A stretch of 64,000 nt of DNA. It comes from Elusimicrobiota bacterium (lineage in GTDB: Bacteria; Elusimicrobiota; Elusimicrobia; UBA1565; UBA9628). A program made the position numbers and the translations under genes. The notes below the pieces were generated by a model. It did not search any database. It was not told the DNA's origin and saw only the letters and a list, made by a program, of their open reading frames with translations. Numbering within the stretch: the stretch's first letter is position 1; each line of letters begins with the position of its first letter. This document shows positions 16,355 to 25,497 of the stretch, piece by piece. The stretch spans positions 16,404 through 80,403 of the forward strand of contig JAGWUP010000015.1 of NCBI GenBank assembly GCA_028868375.1, written 5' to 3'.

Positions 16355-17997
16355 GGGGCGGGCTTCTTGACGATGCGGACTTTCCCGCCCAGCACGTGCT
16401 GGGCCTTTGAAAATCCGGCGGGAGGCTCGACCGCCGGGCTGGCCTCGGCGGCGTCCTTCCAGGTGCCCGCTTGGGCGGCTGGAGAGGAGGTCACCACGGG
16501 GTCGACCAGCTCGTCCGCGGGTCTGTGGCCATTTTGGCCAACAAAGAACTCCAAATGGACCGATTTCCCCCATGTTGAAGCCAATTTGGCCTCAATCAAG
16601 GCTCGCCCGCGCTCCGCGCTGTCCCGATCGAAGGGACGCGCGAAGGTCACGGTCCAAGCGCCTCTAACGACAGCAAGACGAGCCTGCTCCAAGGTGGCGG
16701 CCAGGGCGGCCTTCTCCTCGCGCAGGGCAGCGATCGCCGATTGCCATGCTTGCGCCGCGGCCCCATCCGGCTCCTCGCCGCCTTGCGGATGAGCGACATC
16801 CGCCGCCGGCCGCGATGCGGGCGGAACAGCCTTGCCCTCGCCCTCGCCCCTGCTGGCCTTGGGGGAGTCCGGCCCCAAGCGGCGCTCGAGCTCCTCCAGA
16901 CGTTTCACCCAGGCGCCCAAATCGGCCGCCGAGCCCAGGCAATCGAACAAGCCCAGCTCCAGCGTCAGCCGCGGCGAATCCCCGAAGCGCAGCTCCCCCA
17001 GAGCCTTGTCGAGCCGGCGCAGGAGGAATGAAAACTGCTCGGCGGAGCCCTCCAGGAGGCGCAGCCCCGGATCGGCCGTCGTCTCCAGGCCCAAGGCCTG
17101 GAGATAAAGGACCTCGCAGGCCGAGCGCAGATCGCGCAGCAACTGGGCCGGCTCGATGCCCTCGGCGTACAAGGCGGGAATCCAGCCGGCGAGGCCTCTC
17201 TCGTCCTTGGCCAGGATCGCCTTCAAGACCCCGAGCAGCATGTCCTGCGGCACGAAACCGAACAAATCGCGCACCAGGGCCTCCGTCACGGCCTCGCCCC
17301 CGGCCGAGCCGCATTGATCGAGCAGGCTGACCGCGTCGCGCAAGGAGCCCTCGGCGCTGCGCGAGAGCAGCTCCAGCGCCCCCGGCTCGACGTGGAGGCC
17401 TTCCTTGCCGGCGAGAAGGACGAGGTGCCGGGCCAGGAGCTCCGCCGGGACCGGCCGAAACCTGAAGCGCTGGCAGCGCGAGGCGATCGTCGCCGGAATC
17501 TTGACCGCCTCCGTCGTGGCCAGGATGAACACGACATGCGGGGGCGGCTCCTCGATGGTCTTTAAGAGGGCGTTAAAGGCCTGCGTCGAGAGCATGTGAG
17601 CCTCGTCGATGATGAAGACCTTGTAGCGGTCGCGCGAGGGGGCCAGGGACACCGTGTCGATGATGACCTGGCGGACGTTGTCGACCCCGGTGTGGGAAGC
17701 GGCGTCCATCTCCAGCACGTCGAGGCAGCGGGAGGCGGCGATCTCCCGGCAGGCGTCGCAGGTCCCGCAGGGCAGCGGCGTCGGCCCCTTCTCGCAGTTG
17801 AGGGCCTTGGCGAGGATGCGCGCCATCGTCGTCTTGCCCACGCCCCGGGGGCCGGTAAACAAGTAGGCGTGGTGCAGGCGCCCGGAGGCCAGGGCGTTCT
17901 TTAAGGTGACCGAAACGGACGGCTGGCCCAGAACCTCGTCGAAAACCTGGGGGCGGTACTTGCGCGCCAGCGCGACGTGCTCGGACTCTTTCTTCAC
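16351..17997 (-). CDS. dnaX: DNA polymerase III subunit gamma/tau
   Basis: A 548-residue clamp-loader ATPase. ALARKYRPQVFDEVLGQ opens the conserved core; Walker A is GPRGVGKT (49-56); zinc cysteines are Cys68, Cys77, Cys80 and Cys83; Walker B and sensor blocks are VFIIDEAHMLSTQAFNALLK and FILATTE. The region from about residue 360 is the gamma/tau oligomerisation domain, followed by a charged linker and a short tau-like C-terminus. The start is the GTG at 17997. It overlaps the TGA of a 19-codon leader ORF (GTGA), the same junction type used throughout the window, and the spot lacks its own Shine-Dalgarno sequence. Confidence 0.95.
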   Translation of the reverse strand: MKKESEHVALARKYRPQVFDEVLGQPSVSVTLKNALASGRLHHAYLFTGPRGVGKTTMARILAKALNCEKGPTPLPCGTCDACREIAASRCLDVLEMDAASHTGVDNVRQVIIDTVSLAPSRDRYKVFIIDEAHMLSTQAFNALLKTIEEPPPHVVFILATTEAVKIPATIASRCQRFRFRPVPAELLARHLVLLAGKEGLHVEPGALELLSRSAEGSLRDAVSLLDQCGSAGGEAVTEALVRDLFGFVPQDMLLGVLKAILAKDERGLAGWIPALYAEGIEPAQLLRDLRSACEVLYLQALGLETTADPGLRLLEGSAEQFSFLLRRLDKALGELRFGDSPRLTLELGLFDCLGSAADLGAWVKRLEELERRLGPDSPKASRGEGEGKAVPPASRPAADVAHPQGGEEPDGAAAQAWQSAIAALREEKAALAATLEQARLAVVRGAWTVTFARPFDRDSAERGRALIEAKLASTWGKSVHLEFFVGQNGHRPADELVDPVVTSSPAAQAGTWKDAAEASPAVEPPAGFSKAQHVLGGKVRIVKKPAP

Positions 17998-18053
17998 GGG
18001 AGGCAGGCGGCCGCTCGCGACAAGCCCACGACGGGAAAGACAACCCCCCTCAT
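17994..18053 (-). CDS. 19-residue leader ORF translationally coupled to dnaX
   Basis: ATG at 18053 opens a 19-codon frame (MRGVVFPVVGLSRAAACLP) whose TGA overlaps the dnaX GTG. It begins six bases after an extended -10 (TGG TATCCT) that has a TTGACG -35 at 18-base spacing, so its ATG sits at the expected transcription start. The dnaX GTG is preceded by a pyrimidine-rich stretch with no ribosome-binding site. The likely role is to load ribosomes on a leaderless transcript and pass them to dnaX. The peptide itself matches nothing I know. Confidence 0.45.
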   Translation of the reverse strand: MRGVVFPVVGLSRAAACLP

Positions 18054-18059
18054 TTTCCG

Positions 18060-18089
18060 AGGATACCAAAGCTGCGCCACAACCGTCAA
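18060..18089 (-). promoter_or_regulatory. Promoter of the dnaX leader ORF / dnaX-recR operon
   Basis: Minus strand -35 TTGACG (18089-18084), 18-base spacer ending in TGG, -10 TATCCT (18065-18060). This combines a -35 and an extended -10, followed by a six-base gap to an ATG. It is one of the strongest promoter candidates in the window. Confidence 0.6.
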
Positions 18090-18109
18090 CGCGCGCCCGG
18101 GCGGGCAAT

Positions 18110-18118
18110 TGATATAAT
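18110..18118 (+). promoter_or_regulatory. Extended -10 promoter of the 18124 gene (leaderless type)
   Basis: TGATATAAT gives a perfect extended -10 (TGn TATAAT) that ends five bases before the ATG at 18124. It lies back to back with the dnaX promoter in the same 70-base divergent gap. It would drive the long plus-strand run starting at 18124. Confidence 0.6.
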
Positions 18119-18123
18119 CGGGC

Positions 18124-18774
18124 ATGCTGCGGCGAGCTTGGATGGCGGCGCTGCTGTTGTGCATGGCGGCGAAGGCCCAGGCCGCCTGGAACGACGCGAC
18201 CAGCCTGTGGCAGGAGCGCTACTACTGGGACGGCCTGCTGCAGGCGCGCGACCGCGTGGCGCGCAGCCAAAGCGACCCCGCGCTGCTCCCCGCCATGCGC
18301 GCGATCGCGGGCCAGACGGCGCAACAGGTCGCCAACCTGCAGCAGATCGAGGCTTACATGCAGGCGCAGGAAGGCAACCTCCGCTTCGCCTTCGCCCAGG
18401 ACGACCCGCAGCCCAGCCTCGCCACCATCGGCGCGAACTTCGACACCCTGGCCAGGGGCGCCGAGCAGGTCCGCAACAATCTCTACTACCTGACCGTGCG
18501 CTGCCGCCTGGCCTCCTCGCAGGCCCTGCCCGATCCGGAAATGTACAAAGCCGCGCTGCTCATCCTGGGGCAGGTCCAGCAGCTGCAGCTGCGGCTCAAC
18601 GCCCTTTATCTGGCCACGATCGCGGCCCGGCGATTGGTCTACGAGAACGGCTGGGCCGTGGAGAAGCCCTTCTTCCAGAAAACGGAATTGCTGCTGCGCT
18701 CGGTCGTCGACGTGCAGGATTCTGTCTTCGCGGTCTATAACTCCGGCTACGCGCTGGCGATGCGAAGCCGATGA
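18124..18774 (+). CDS. Secreted alpha-helical protein of unknown function
   Basis: A 216-residue protein with a signal peptide (MLRRAWMAALLLCMAAKAQA, cleavage near Ala-Gln-Ala). The mature part is predicted almost wholly helical, with Gln-rich amphipathic stretches (QQVANLQQIEAYMQAQEGNL, LGQVQQLQLRLNALYLATI). I recognise no family and no catalytic motif. It is first in a plus-strand run and overlaps the downstream hydrolase start by four bases (ATGA), so co-expression is likely. Confidence 0.7.
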   Translation: MLRRAWMAALLLCMAAKAQAAWNDATSLWQERYYWDGLLQARDRVARSQSDPALLPAMRAIAGQTAQQVANLQQIEAYMQAQEGNLRFAFAQDDPQPSLATIGANFDTLARGAEQVRNNLYYLTVRCRLASSQALPDPEMYKAALLILGQVQQLQLRLNALYLATIAARRLVYENGWAVEKPFFQKTELLLRSVVDVQDSVFAVYNSGYALAMRSR

Positions 18775-19475
18775 TCGCAGCCCTCCTGGCCGCCGCCGTC
18801 TGCGCCCACGCGGCCGGCCGTCCGGTGCGGTTTAAAAGCGACGACGGCTGGACGATCGCGGCCGTCTATTCGCCGCCCAGGCGGGGCCGGCCCACCGCCA
18901 TCATGGTCCACGGCGTGGCGGCTGGACACGGGGAATACGACGCCTTCTCCTCCACCCTGCAAGCGCACGGCTGGGGAACCCTGGCGCTGGACCTGCGCGG
19001 CCACGGCGGCTCGACCGCCGGCCCGCGCGGCAAGCAAACCTTCATGAGCTTCGACGCCTCCGGGGAATGGCCCCATGCCGTCTACGACGTCCTCGCGGCC
19101 CGGCGCTTCCTGGCCGGACTGGGCGTCAAGGAGCGCTCCACGGTCCTCATCGGAGCCTCGATCGGCGCCAACCTCTGCGCCCGCGCCTTCGCGGCGATGC
19201 CGAACGTCCGCCGGCTGGTGCTGCTCTCCCCGGGCTTCGACTATCGCGGGGTGACCCTGCCGGCGCGCGGGCCCTCCGGCGTCATCGCCGCCGCTTCCCC
19301 GGGCGACCCTTACGCCGCCGCCACGCTCGAGGCGCTGCGCAAGAGCTGGCCGAGCCTGACCGCCCTGAGCGCCCGCTCAGGACACGGCGCCCAGATGTTC
19401 TCCGACCCAGCGTTCGTGCGCGCCCTGCTGCGCGCCTTGACGGTCCCGAAGCTTATTGGTATCTTGAGACGATGA
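18771..19475 (+). CDS. Alpha/beta hydrolase with signal peptide
   Basis: A 234-residue protein with a short hydrophobic N-terminus (residues 1-15, ending CAHAAG). The fold is clear: oxyanion strand IMVHGVAAGHGEYDAF, LALDLRGHGGS, nucleophile Ser130 in the elbow VLIGASIGANLCAR. A C-terminal GHGAQMF would supply the catalytic His. The closest style is lysophospholipase/dienelactone-hydrolase-like proteins; the substrate is unknown. It overlaps both neighbours by ATGA and probably acts in the envelope. Confidence 0.8.
   Translation: MIAALLAAAVCAHAAGRPVRFKSDDGWTIAAVYSPPRRGRPTAIMVHGVAAGHGEYDAFSSTLQAHGWGTLALDLRGHGGSTAGPRGKQTFMSFDASGEWPHAVYDVLAARRFLAGLGVKERSTVLIGASIGANLCARAFAAMPNVRRLVLLSPGFDYRGVTLPARGPSGVIAAASPGDPYAAATLEALRKSWPSLTALSARSGHGAQMFSDPAFVRALLRALTVPKLIGILRR
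19457..19465 (+). promoter_or_regulatory. Candidate extended -10 inside the hydrolase 3' end, before nagZ
   Basis: TGG TATCTT ends six bases before the ATG at 19472. The 11 bases ATTGGTATCTT recur identically before gmhA (29468-29478) at seven-base spacing. As it lies in coding sequence it could be chance, but the match is notable. Confidence 0.3.
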
Positions 19476-20953
19476 GGTCTGCCGGCTTCCCGTTCTTGTT
19501 CGGCATCCACGGACGGCGGGCCACGCGCGAGACCGTCGGCCTGCTGCGGCGCTCCGGGGCCTGCGGGGTGCTGCTCTTGGCCCGCAACATCGAGACGGCC
19601 GCCCAGACGAAGGCCCTGACCGAGGAGTTGACTCAACGCCTGGGGCGGCCGCTGCTGTTCTCCGTCGACCATGAGGGCGGCTGGGTGCTGCGATTTCGCC
19701 AGGGCGTGACCGCCCTGCCAGGCAACTGCGCCCTGGGGCGCGCGGCGGACGATAAGCTGGCCTACGCCACGGGCCGCCAGATGGCCCTCGAATTGCGGCC
19801 CCTGGGCATCCAGCTCAACCTGGCCCCGGTCCTGGACGTGCTGACCCCGAACTACAACCCCGGCATCGGCATCCGCTCCTTCGGCCCGGACCCCGCGCTG
19901 GCGGGGCGGCTGGGCTCGGCGATGATTCGCGGGCTGCAGGACCACGGGGTCTCGGCCTGCGCGAAGCATTTCCCGGGCAAGGGGGCGGCCACGGTCGACG
20001 CCCACGTCGCGCTGCCGACGATCCGCCTGGGCCGCTCGGCCTTCGAGCGCGGGCATCTGCGGCCCTTCAAGGACGCCGTGCGCTCCGGGGTGGCCTGCGT
20101 CATGACCTCGCACGTGCGCTACCCCGCCCTAGACGGCCAAGTCGCCACCTTCTCCGAGAAGATCACGCGCCGCCTCCTGCGCGAGCGGCTGGGATTTAAA
20201 GGCGTCGTGATCGCCGACGATCTCTGCATGGGGGCGGTCAGCGCCCGCATGCCGATCCAAGAGGCGGCCGTCAAGGCTTTCGCGGCCGGGCACGACCTCT
20301 TGATCCTCGCCCACGACCGGCAGGCCCAAGAGGAAGCGGCCCAGCTGATGGAGCAGGCCCTGGCCGACGGCCTGGTCGATCGCGAGGGCCTGGAGGCCTC
20401 CTGCGCGCGGATCGCGGCGCTGCTGGAGCGGCCCGCCTCCCCCCAGCGCGCCTCGGCGCGGGAAGGCCAACTCCTGGCGCGCCGGGTGGCGCGGCGGGGA
20501 ATCGCCCTGGCCCGGCGCGGCGCGCTGGCCCTTCCGCTTAAACCCTCCAAGCGGCCGCTCTTGGTCGTGCTGCCGGACTTTAGCGAGGTCGCCCAACGCT
20601 TCACCTTCGAGGGCGGGCCCCGCGGGCCGGAGCGGGAAATCCGCGGCCGCCTCTCGCGCTGGGGCCGCGCGCGCCTGCTCCGGGCCCCGGTGGAAAGCGG
20701 CGACTTGAACGGCCTGGCGAAAGCCGTGGAAGAGGCCGAGCGCGTGCTGTTCTTCTGCTTCGAGGCGCGCCGCTTCCCGGGACAGAAGGCGGCGCTGCGG
20801 CTGCTCTCGCGCCGGGCCGCCGACAAGACCGCCGTGGCCCTCGTGCGCGGCCGCTGGGACCTGGACTGGGCCGATCCCAAGATGACGGCGCTGGACGCCG
20901 GCGGCTACCGCCTCTGCCAATTGTCGGCCGTCCTCGACGAGGTCCTGGCGTGA
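19472..20953 (+). CDS. nagZ: Glycoside hydrolase family 3, NagZ-type beta-N-acetylhexosaminidase
   Basis: A 493-residue protein; the first ~340 residues are a GH3 TIM barrel. SVDHEGGWVLRF, the KHFPGKGAATVDAHVALP loop carrying the Asp-X-His general acid/base of NagZ enzymes, and the nucleophile Asp in VVIADDLCMGAV are all present. The additional C-terminal ~150 residues resemble the second domain of two-domain GH3/NagZ proteins. NagZ removes GlcNAc from muropeptides in the cytosol, agreeing with the absence of a signal peptide and with anmK elsewhere in the window. The start MRSAGFPFLFGIHGRR overlaps the hydrolase stop (ATGA). Confidence 0.88.
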   Translation: MRSAGFPFLFGIHGRRATRETVGLLRRSGACGVLLLARNIETAAQTKALTEELTQRLGRPLLFSVDHEGGWVLRFRQGVTALPGNCALGRAADDKLAYATGRQMALELRPLGIQLNLAPVLDVLTPNYNPGIGIRSFGPDPALAGRLGSAMIRGLQDHGVSACAKHFPGKGAATVDAHVALPTIRLGRSAFERGHLRPFKDAVRSGVACVMTSHVRYPALDGQVATFSEKITRRLLRERLGFKGVVIADDLCMGAVSARMPIQEAAVKAFAAGHDLLILAHDRQAQEEAAQLMEQALADGLVDREGLEASCARIAALLERPASPQRASAREGQLLARRVARRGIALARRGALALPLKPSKRPLLVVLPDFSEVAQRFTFEGGPRGPEREIRGRLSRWGRARLLRAPVESGDLNGLAKAVEEAERVLFFCFEARRFPGQKAALRLLSRRAADKTAVALVRGRWDLDWADPKMTALDAGGYRLCQLSAVLDEVLA

Positions 20954-22053
20954 CGGCCCTGCTCCTCGCCCTCCGGCTGCTGGGCGCTCCAAGCGCCGCC
21001 GCGACGGCGACGGCCGCTGCCGCCATGACCGCTCCGCTGGCCGCGGCCAGCGTCCGCGATTTGCACGACGCCTTCATCGAGGCGGTCTCGGACTCCAGCA
21101 AGGCCGCCATCCTCCGGCGGCTGTCGACCACCGTCCCCCGCGACGCCGGCGATCTCGAGGCGCTCTTCGACCTGTTCATGCGCTTCCCCGACCGGCTCGT
21201 GCGCGACGCCGCCTTCGAGTCCCTGACGCTGATGCAGCCGGACAGCGGCGCCCAGGCCGATCCGCTGTTGCTGCGCTACCTGGACCAGAACGATCCCGAC
21301 AGCCAACTCTTCGGCGTTCGGGCCGCCCTCCAATTGCGCTCCGCCGCCGCCTTGCCGCTCGTGCGCCGCATCGCGGAGCGCAAGTTCCGCGCCAGCTCCG
21401 CCGATGAAGGGCTGCCGGCCGAGCGCAACGCTTGGTGGACCCAATACGAGGCGCTGTCCGCCCTGGCCCAATGGGAGGGAGCCCCGGCGCTGCCGCTGCT
21501 CAAGCGCAAGGCGGACGAGGCGCCGCGCATCGCCCGCATCATCGGCACCTATCTCTGGCAGCCCGCCCTTTCCCAAATCGCCCGCTGGGCGCGCGGCGGG
21601 GTCGCCGCCAGGGCCGAGGCCGAGGCGGCCCTGGGAGCGCCGACGCCGCTGCCGGCCCTGCGGGCCACGCGGGAGGCGATGCTGGGCTACCTCCACAACC
21701 GCCGCGCCCCCTTCGAGCTGCGCCGCCGCCTGGCCTTCAAGATCGGCGAGTCCTCGACTCCGGAGGAGGTGGCCCAACTGCTCAAGGACTACGCCGCCGA
21801 GAAGGACGCCAAGACGCGCCGCCTGATCGCGGCCGCGCTGTTTTCCTCGCGCGACCAGCAGATCGTTCCCCTGCTGCTGAACTTCGCCAAGAGCGACCCG
21901 GAGCCGGGCGTGCGGGCCGGCGCCCGGGTCCAGCTTAAGGACATGCTGCCGGCGGGCCAATACCAGGCCTTGCTCCAATGGGCCGCCGCCAACGATCCCG
22001 ATCCGGCCAACCGCGAGATGGCCAAGCGGGAGCTGGCCGCGCCGGTCCATTGA
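20950..22053 (+). CDS. Secreted HEAT-repeat-like protein
   Basis: A 367-residue protein beginning with GTG (GTGA overlap with nagZ). The N-terminus is hydrophobic and Ala-rich, likely a signal peptide (to about residue 33). The rest is repeating paired helices with the HEAT pattern: RDAAFESLTLMQPDSGAQAD, SQLFGVRAALQLRSAAALPL, TRRLIAAALFSSRDQQIVPL, GVRAGARVQLKDML. It is probably a scaffold or binding protein of the envelope; no specific partner is evident. Confidence 0.72.
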   Translation: MTALLLALRLLGAPSAAATATAAAAMTAPLAAASVRDLHDAFIEAVSDSSKAAILRRLSTTVPRDAGDLEALFDLFMRFPDRLVRDAAFESLTLMQPDSGAQADPLLLRYLDQNDPDSQLFGVRAALQLRSAAALPLVRRIAERKFRASSADEGLPAERNAWWTQYEALSALAQWEGAPALPLLKRKADEAPRIARIIGTYLWQPALSQIARWARGGVAARAEAEAALGAPTPLPALRATREAMLGYLHNRRAPFELRRRLAFKIGESSTPEEVAQLLKDYAAEKDAKTRRLIAAALFSSRDQQIVPLLLNFAKSDPEPGVRAGARVQLKDMLPAGQYQALLQWAAANDPDPANREMAKRELAAPVH

Positions 22054-22054
22054 G

Positions 22055-22759
22055 ATGCTGACGATCGTTCCGACGCCGCTGGGAAACCTGGAGGACATGC
22101 CCCCGCGGGCCCTGCGGGCCCTCAAGGAGGCGCAGGCCGTCTACTGCGAGGACACGCGCCGCACCCGCGCCCTTCTGTCCCACTTCGGATTGTCGAGCCC
22201 GCTCTTGCGCTACAACGAGCGCGACCAGCGCTGCCGAGGACAGGTGCTGGAGCGCCTGTCCTCGGGGCAATCCCTGGCCCTGGTCTGCGACGCCGGGCTG
22301 CCCTGCATCTCCGACCCCGGCTGGCGCCTCGTCGCGCTGGCGCGGCGCGGCCGCGTCCCGGTCTCGGTCATCCCGGGCGGCTCGGCGGTGACGACTGCCT
22401 TGGCCGGCTCCGGCCTGCCGGCGGACTCCTTCGTCTTCTTGGGCTTCTTGCCGCGCTCCGCCGGCAAGCAGCGCGCGCTCTTGGAATCCGCGGCCAGGCT
22501 GGAGAAGACCATCGTCGCCTACGAATCCCCCTTCCGCGTCCTGGACCTTCTCGCCGCGGCCGCTCAAGCCTTGGGCGCCGGGGCGCAGTGCTGCGTCGCG
22601 CGCGAGCTCTCGAAGCTGCACGAGGAATGGCTCTACGGAACCATCGAGTCGGCGCGCGCGGCGCTGTCCGAGCGCAAGGAAATCCTGGGCGAGTTCGTCG
22701 TGATGCTCAATCCCCGCCCCTTCGAAAATAATGACAACGACGCGGATCATCAAGCTTGA
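22055..22759 (+). CDS. rsmI: 16S rRNA (cytidine-1402-2'-O)-methyltransferase
   Basis: A 234-residue SAM enzyme of the tetrapyrrole-methylase fold. Motifs: VPTPLGNLEDMPPRALRAL, CEDTRRTRALLSHFGL, LVCDAGLPCISDPGWRLV, IPGGSAVTTALAGSGLP, FLGFLPRSAGKQ, ESPFRVLDLL and ARELSKLHEEWLYG. It methylates the decoding-centre ribose of C1402. It is slightly shorter than E. coli RsmI because the C-terminal extension is reduced. It overlaps tsaC by 29 bases. Confidence 0.96.
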   Translation: MLTIVPTPLGNLEDMPPRALRALKEAQAVYCEDTRRTRALLSHFGLSSPLLRYNERDQRCRGQVLERLSSGQSLALVCDAGLPCISDPGWRLVALARRGRVPVSVIPGGSAVTTALAGSGLPADSFVFLGFLPRSAGKQRALLESAARLEKTIVAYESPFRVLDLLAAAAQALGAGAQCCVARELSKLHEEWLYGTIESARAALSERKEILGEFVVMLNPRPFENNDNDADHQA

Positions 22760-23372
22760 GAACGGCCGCGGGCTGACCGCGGAGGAGGTCGGCGCCCTGG
22801 CGGGCGCCGCGACCGCCTGCAAGGTGCTGGCCTTCCCCACGGACACCGTCTACGGGCTGGGCTCGACCGCCCTGGTGAAGGCGGCCGCGCGCCGCCTCTA
22901 CCAGATCAAGGAGCGCCCGAGCTTGAAGCCCCTGCCGGTCTTCGTGCCGTCCGCGCAGGCCGCTCAACGCTGGGCGCAGTGGACCCCCCTGGCGCAGGCC
23001 TTAGCCGAGCGCTTCTGGCCCGGCCCGCTGACCTTGGTCTTAAAACCCACGGCGGAGGGGCGGCTGCTCACCTTCGCCGAGTACGCCACGATCGCCCTGC
23101 GCGTGCCGGCGCACGCAGAGCTGCTGCGCGTCATCGAAGCCTCCGGCGTGCCCTGGGCGCAGACCAGCGCCAACCGCTCCGGCCAGCCGCCCCTGACCGA
23201 CGCAGCCGAGGTGATCCGGCAGTTCGACGGCGCGGTCGACTGGATCGTCGACGCCGGCCCCGTGGCGGGCGCCGCCTCGACCATCGTCGACGCCACCGGC
23301 TCCTCCCCGCGCCTGCTGCGCGAGGGCCGCCTGTCCGCAGCCGACATCCTTTCCGCGGGAGCGAATCGATGA
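22731..23372 (+). CDS. tsaC: L-threonylcarbamoyladenylate synthase (Sua5/YciO/YrdC)
   Basis: A 213-residue YrdC-fold protein that makes threonylcarbamoyl-AMP for tRNA t6A37. Conserved segments: [74 protein letters not shown] and [17 protein letters not shown]. The short length indicates a single-domain TsaC type without the Sua5 C-terminal domain. The start overlaps the rsmI 3' end and the stop overlaps glyA (ATGA). Confidence 0.94.
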   Translation: MTTTRIIKLENGRGLTAEEVGALAGAATACKVLAFPTDTVYGLGSTALVKAAARRLYQIKERPSLKPLPVFVPSAQAAQRWAQWTPLAQALAERFWPGPLTLVLKPTAEGRLLTFAEYATIALRVPAHAELLRVIEASGVPWAQTSANRSGQPPLTDAAEVIRQFDGAVDWIVDAGPVAGAASTIVDATGSSPRLLREGRLSAADILSAGANR

Positions 23373-24625
23373 ACCCCCTGAAAACCCAGGATCCCGAAGT
23401 CCACGCCGCGATCGCCAACGAGCTGCGGCGGCAGCGCGAGAACCTGGAGCTGATCGCCTCGGAAAACTACGCCTCAGAGGCCGTGCTGGAGGCCCAGGGC
23501 TCCGTATTGACCAACAAGTACGCCGAGGGCTATCCCGGCAAGCGCTACTACGGCGGCTGCCAATTCGTCGACGTCGTCGAGACCCTGGCGATCGAGCGCG
23601 CCAAGACGCTTTTTAACGCCGAGCACGCCAACGTCCAGCCCCACTCCGGCACGCAGGCCAACATCGCGATGTATCTCTCCGTGCTCAAGCCGGGCGACGT
23701 CGTCATGGGCTTGAACCTCGCCCACGGCGGCCATCTCTCGCACGGCCATCCCTTGAACTTCTCCGGGAAATACTTCCAGATCGTCCCCATCAACGTGTCG
23801 CGGCAGACCGAGCTGATCGACTACGACGAGGCGGAGGCCCTGGCCCAAAAGCACAAGCCTCGGATGATCTTCGCCGGCGCCTCCAACTACTCCCGCGTAT
23901 TCGATTGGGGCAGGCTCAAGCGCATCGCCGACTCCGTCGGCGCCTATTTCGCCGCCGACATCGCCCATTACGCCGGGCTGATCGCCGCGGGCGTCTACCC
24001 CTCTCCGGTGCCCTTCGCCGATTTCACGACGACGACCACCCACAAGACCCTGCGCGGCCCGCGCGGGGGCATGATCCTCTGCCGCGCCTCCCACGCGGCC
24101 GCCGTCGACAAGATCACCTTCCCCGGCACGCAGGGAGGCCCGCTGATGCACGTCGTCGCGGCCAAGGCCGTCTGCTTTGGCGAGGCCCTCCGCCCGGAGT
24201 TCAAGCGCTACCAGGCCCAGGTGGTGGCCAACGCCAGGACCCTGGCGAAAGCCCTGGCGGACCGGGGCTTGCGGATCGTCGCCGGGGGCACCGACTGCCA
24301 TCTCTTCTCCCTGGACCTGCGCTCGAAGAAGGCCACCGGCAAGGAGGCCGAGGAGGCGCTGGACCGCGCCGGGATCACCGTCAACAAGAACGCCATCCCC
24401 TACGATCCGCAGAAGCCGTTCATCGCCTCCGGCGTGCGCATCGGCACTCCGGCCGTGACCACGCGCGGCATGAAGGAGCCGGAGATGGAGGCCATCGCCC
24501 AGCTCATCGACGACGCCTTGGCCGCCAAGGCCGACGAGTCCGGATTGCGCGCCATCCGAGGCGAGGTGACGCGGCTGTGCGCGCGCTTCCCGATCTATCC
24601 CGGCCTGCCCGCAGGCGGCTCATGA
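23369..24625 (+). CDS. glyA: Serine hydroxymethyltransferase
   Basis: A 418-residue PLP enzyme interconverting serine and glycine with tetrahydrofolate. [49 protein letters not shown] blocks and the PLP lysine in [14 protein letters not shown] are all present, as are [11 protein letters not shown] and [20 protein letters not shown]. Full length for the family. Start and stop both overlap neighbours by ATGA. It sits before an MTA phosphorylase gene, suggesting a one-carbon/methionine salvage grouping. Confidence 0.97.
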   Translation: MNPLKTQDPEVHAAIANELRRQRENLELIASENYASEAVLEAQGSVLTNKYAEGYPGKRYYGGCQFVDVVETLAIERAKTLFNAEHANVQPHSGTQANIAMYLSVLKPGDVVMGLNLAHGGHLSHGHPLNFSGKYFQIVPINVSRQTELIDYDEAEALAQKHKPRMIFAGASNYSRVFDWGRLKRIADSVGAYFAADIAHYAGLIAAGVYPSPVPFADFTTTTTHKTLRGPRGGMILCRASHAAAVDKITFPGTQGGPLMHVVAAKAVCFGEALRPEFKRYQAQVVANARTLAKALADRGLRIVAGGTDCHLFSLDLRSKKATGKEAEEALDRAGITVNKNAIPYDPQKPFIASGVRIGTPAVTTRGMKEPEMEAIAQLIDDALAAKADESGLRAIRGEVTRLCARFPIYPGLPAGGS

Positions 24626-25497
24626 CGGAAAAAGCCAAGATCGGCGTGCTGGGAGGAAGCGGGCTCTACGAGATCCCGGGCCTGCGCAACGTGCGCCGCG
24701 TCCAGGTCAAGACCCCGTTCGGCGAGCCCTCCGGGGCGGTCACGCTGGGCGAGCTTGAGGGCGTGGACTGCGCCTTTCTGCCGCGCCACGGGCAGGGGCA
24801 CGTCCTCCTGCCCTCCGAGATCAACGCGCGCGCCAACATCTGGGCCCTTAAGTCGCTGGGCGTGGAGCGCTTGATCGCCGTCAGCGCGGTCGGCTCCTTG
24901 AAGGAGGAGCTGGCCCCGCGGCACTTCGTCGTGCCCGACCAGCTCATCGACCGCACCAAGGGCAGGACCAGCACCTTCTTCGGGGGCGGCATCGTGGCCC
25001 ACGTCACCTTCGACCGACCCTTCTGCGCGGAGCTTTCCAAGCTGCTCTGCGAGACGGCCGGCGGGCTGGGCCTCGTCGCGCATTCGGGCGGGACCTACGT
25101 CTGCATGGAGGGCCCGCAGTTCTCGAGCAAGGCGGAGTCCCGCCTCCACCGCCAGCTCGGCGCGGACATCGTCGGGATGACGGCGATCCCCGAAGCCAAG
25201 CTGGCGCGGGAGGCCGAGCTCTGCTACGCGATGGCCGCCCTGGTGACGGACTACGACTGCTGGAAGGAAGGCGAAGAGGTCAACAACGAGCAGGTGATCC
25301 AAACCCTGAACGCCAACGTCGCCAACGCGATCCGCCTGCTGGCCTCGGCCCTGCCGGCGGCCTGCGCCCTGCCGCGGCGCTGCCGCTGCGCCCGGGCCCT
25401 GGAAGGGGCGATCTTCACCAGCCCGCGGAACATGGACCGCAAGGCGGCCAAGCGCCTGGAGCTGCTCATCGGCCGCTTCACGCGGGGGCGCCGATGA
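24622..25497 (+). CDS. mtnP: S-methyl-5'-thioadenosine phosphorylase
   Basis: A 291-residue purine phosphorylase of the PNP/MTAP family. Phosphate site [14 protein letters not shown] and [40 protein letters not shown] and [20 protein letters not shown] are family blocks. [12 protein letters not shown] carries the Asp pair characteristic of 6-aminopurine-specific MTAP rather than guanosine/inosine PNP. It recycles MTA to adenine and methylthioribose-1-phosphate. The start ATG overlaps the glyA stop. Confidence 0.92.
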   Translation: MTEKAKIGVLGGSGLYEIPGLRNVRRVQVKTPFGEPSGAVTLGELEGVDCAFLPRHGQGHVLLPSEINARANIWALKSLGVERLIAVSAVGSLKEELAPRHFVVPDQLIDRTKGRTSTFFGGGIVAHVTFDRPFCAELSKLLCETAGGLGLVAHSGGTYVCMEGPQFSSKAESRLHRQLGADIVGMTAIPEAKLAREAELCYAMAALVTDYDCWKEGEEVNNEQVIQTLNANVANAIRLLASALPAACALPRRCRCARALEGAIFTSPRNMDRKAAKRLELLIGRFTRGRR

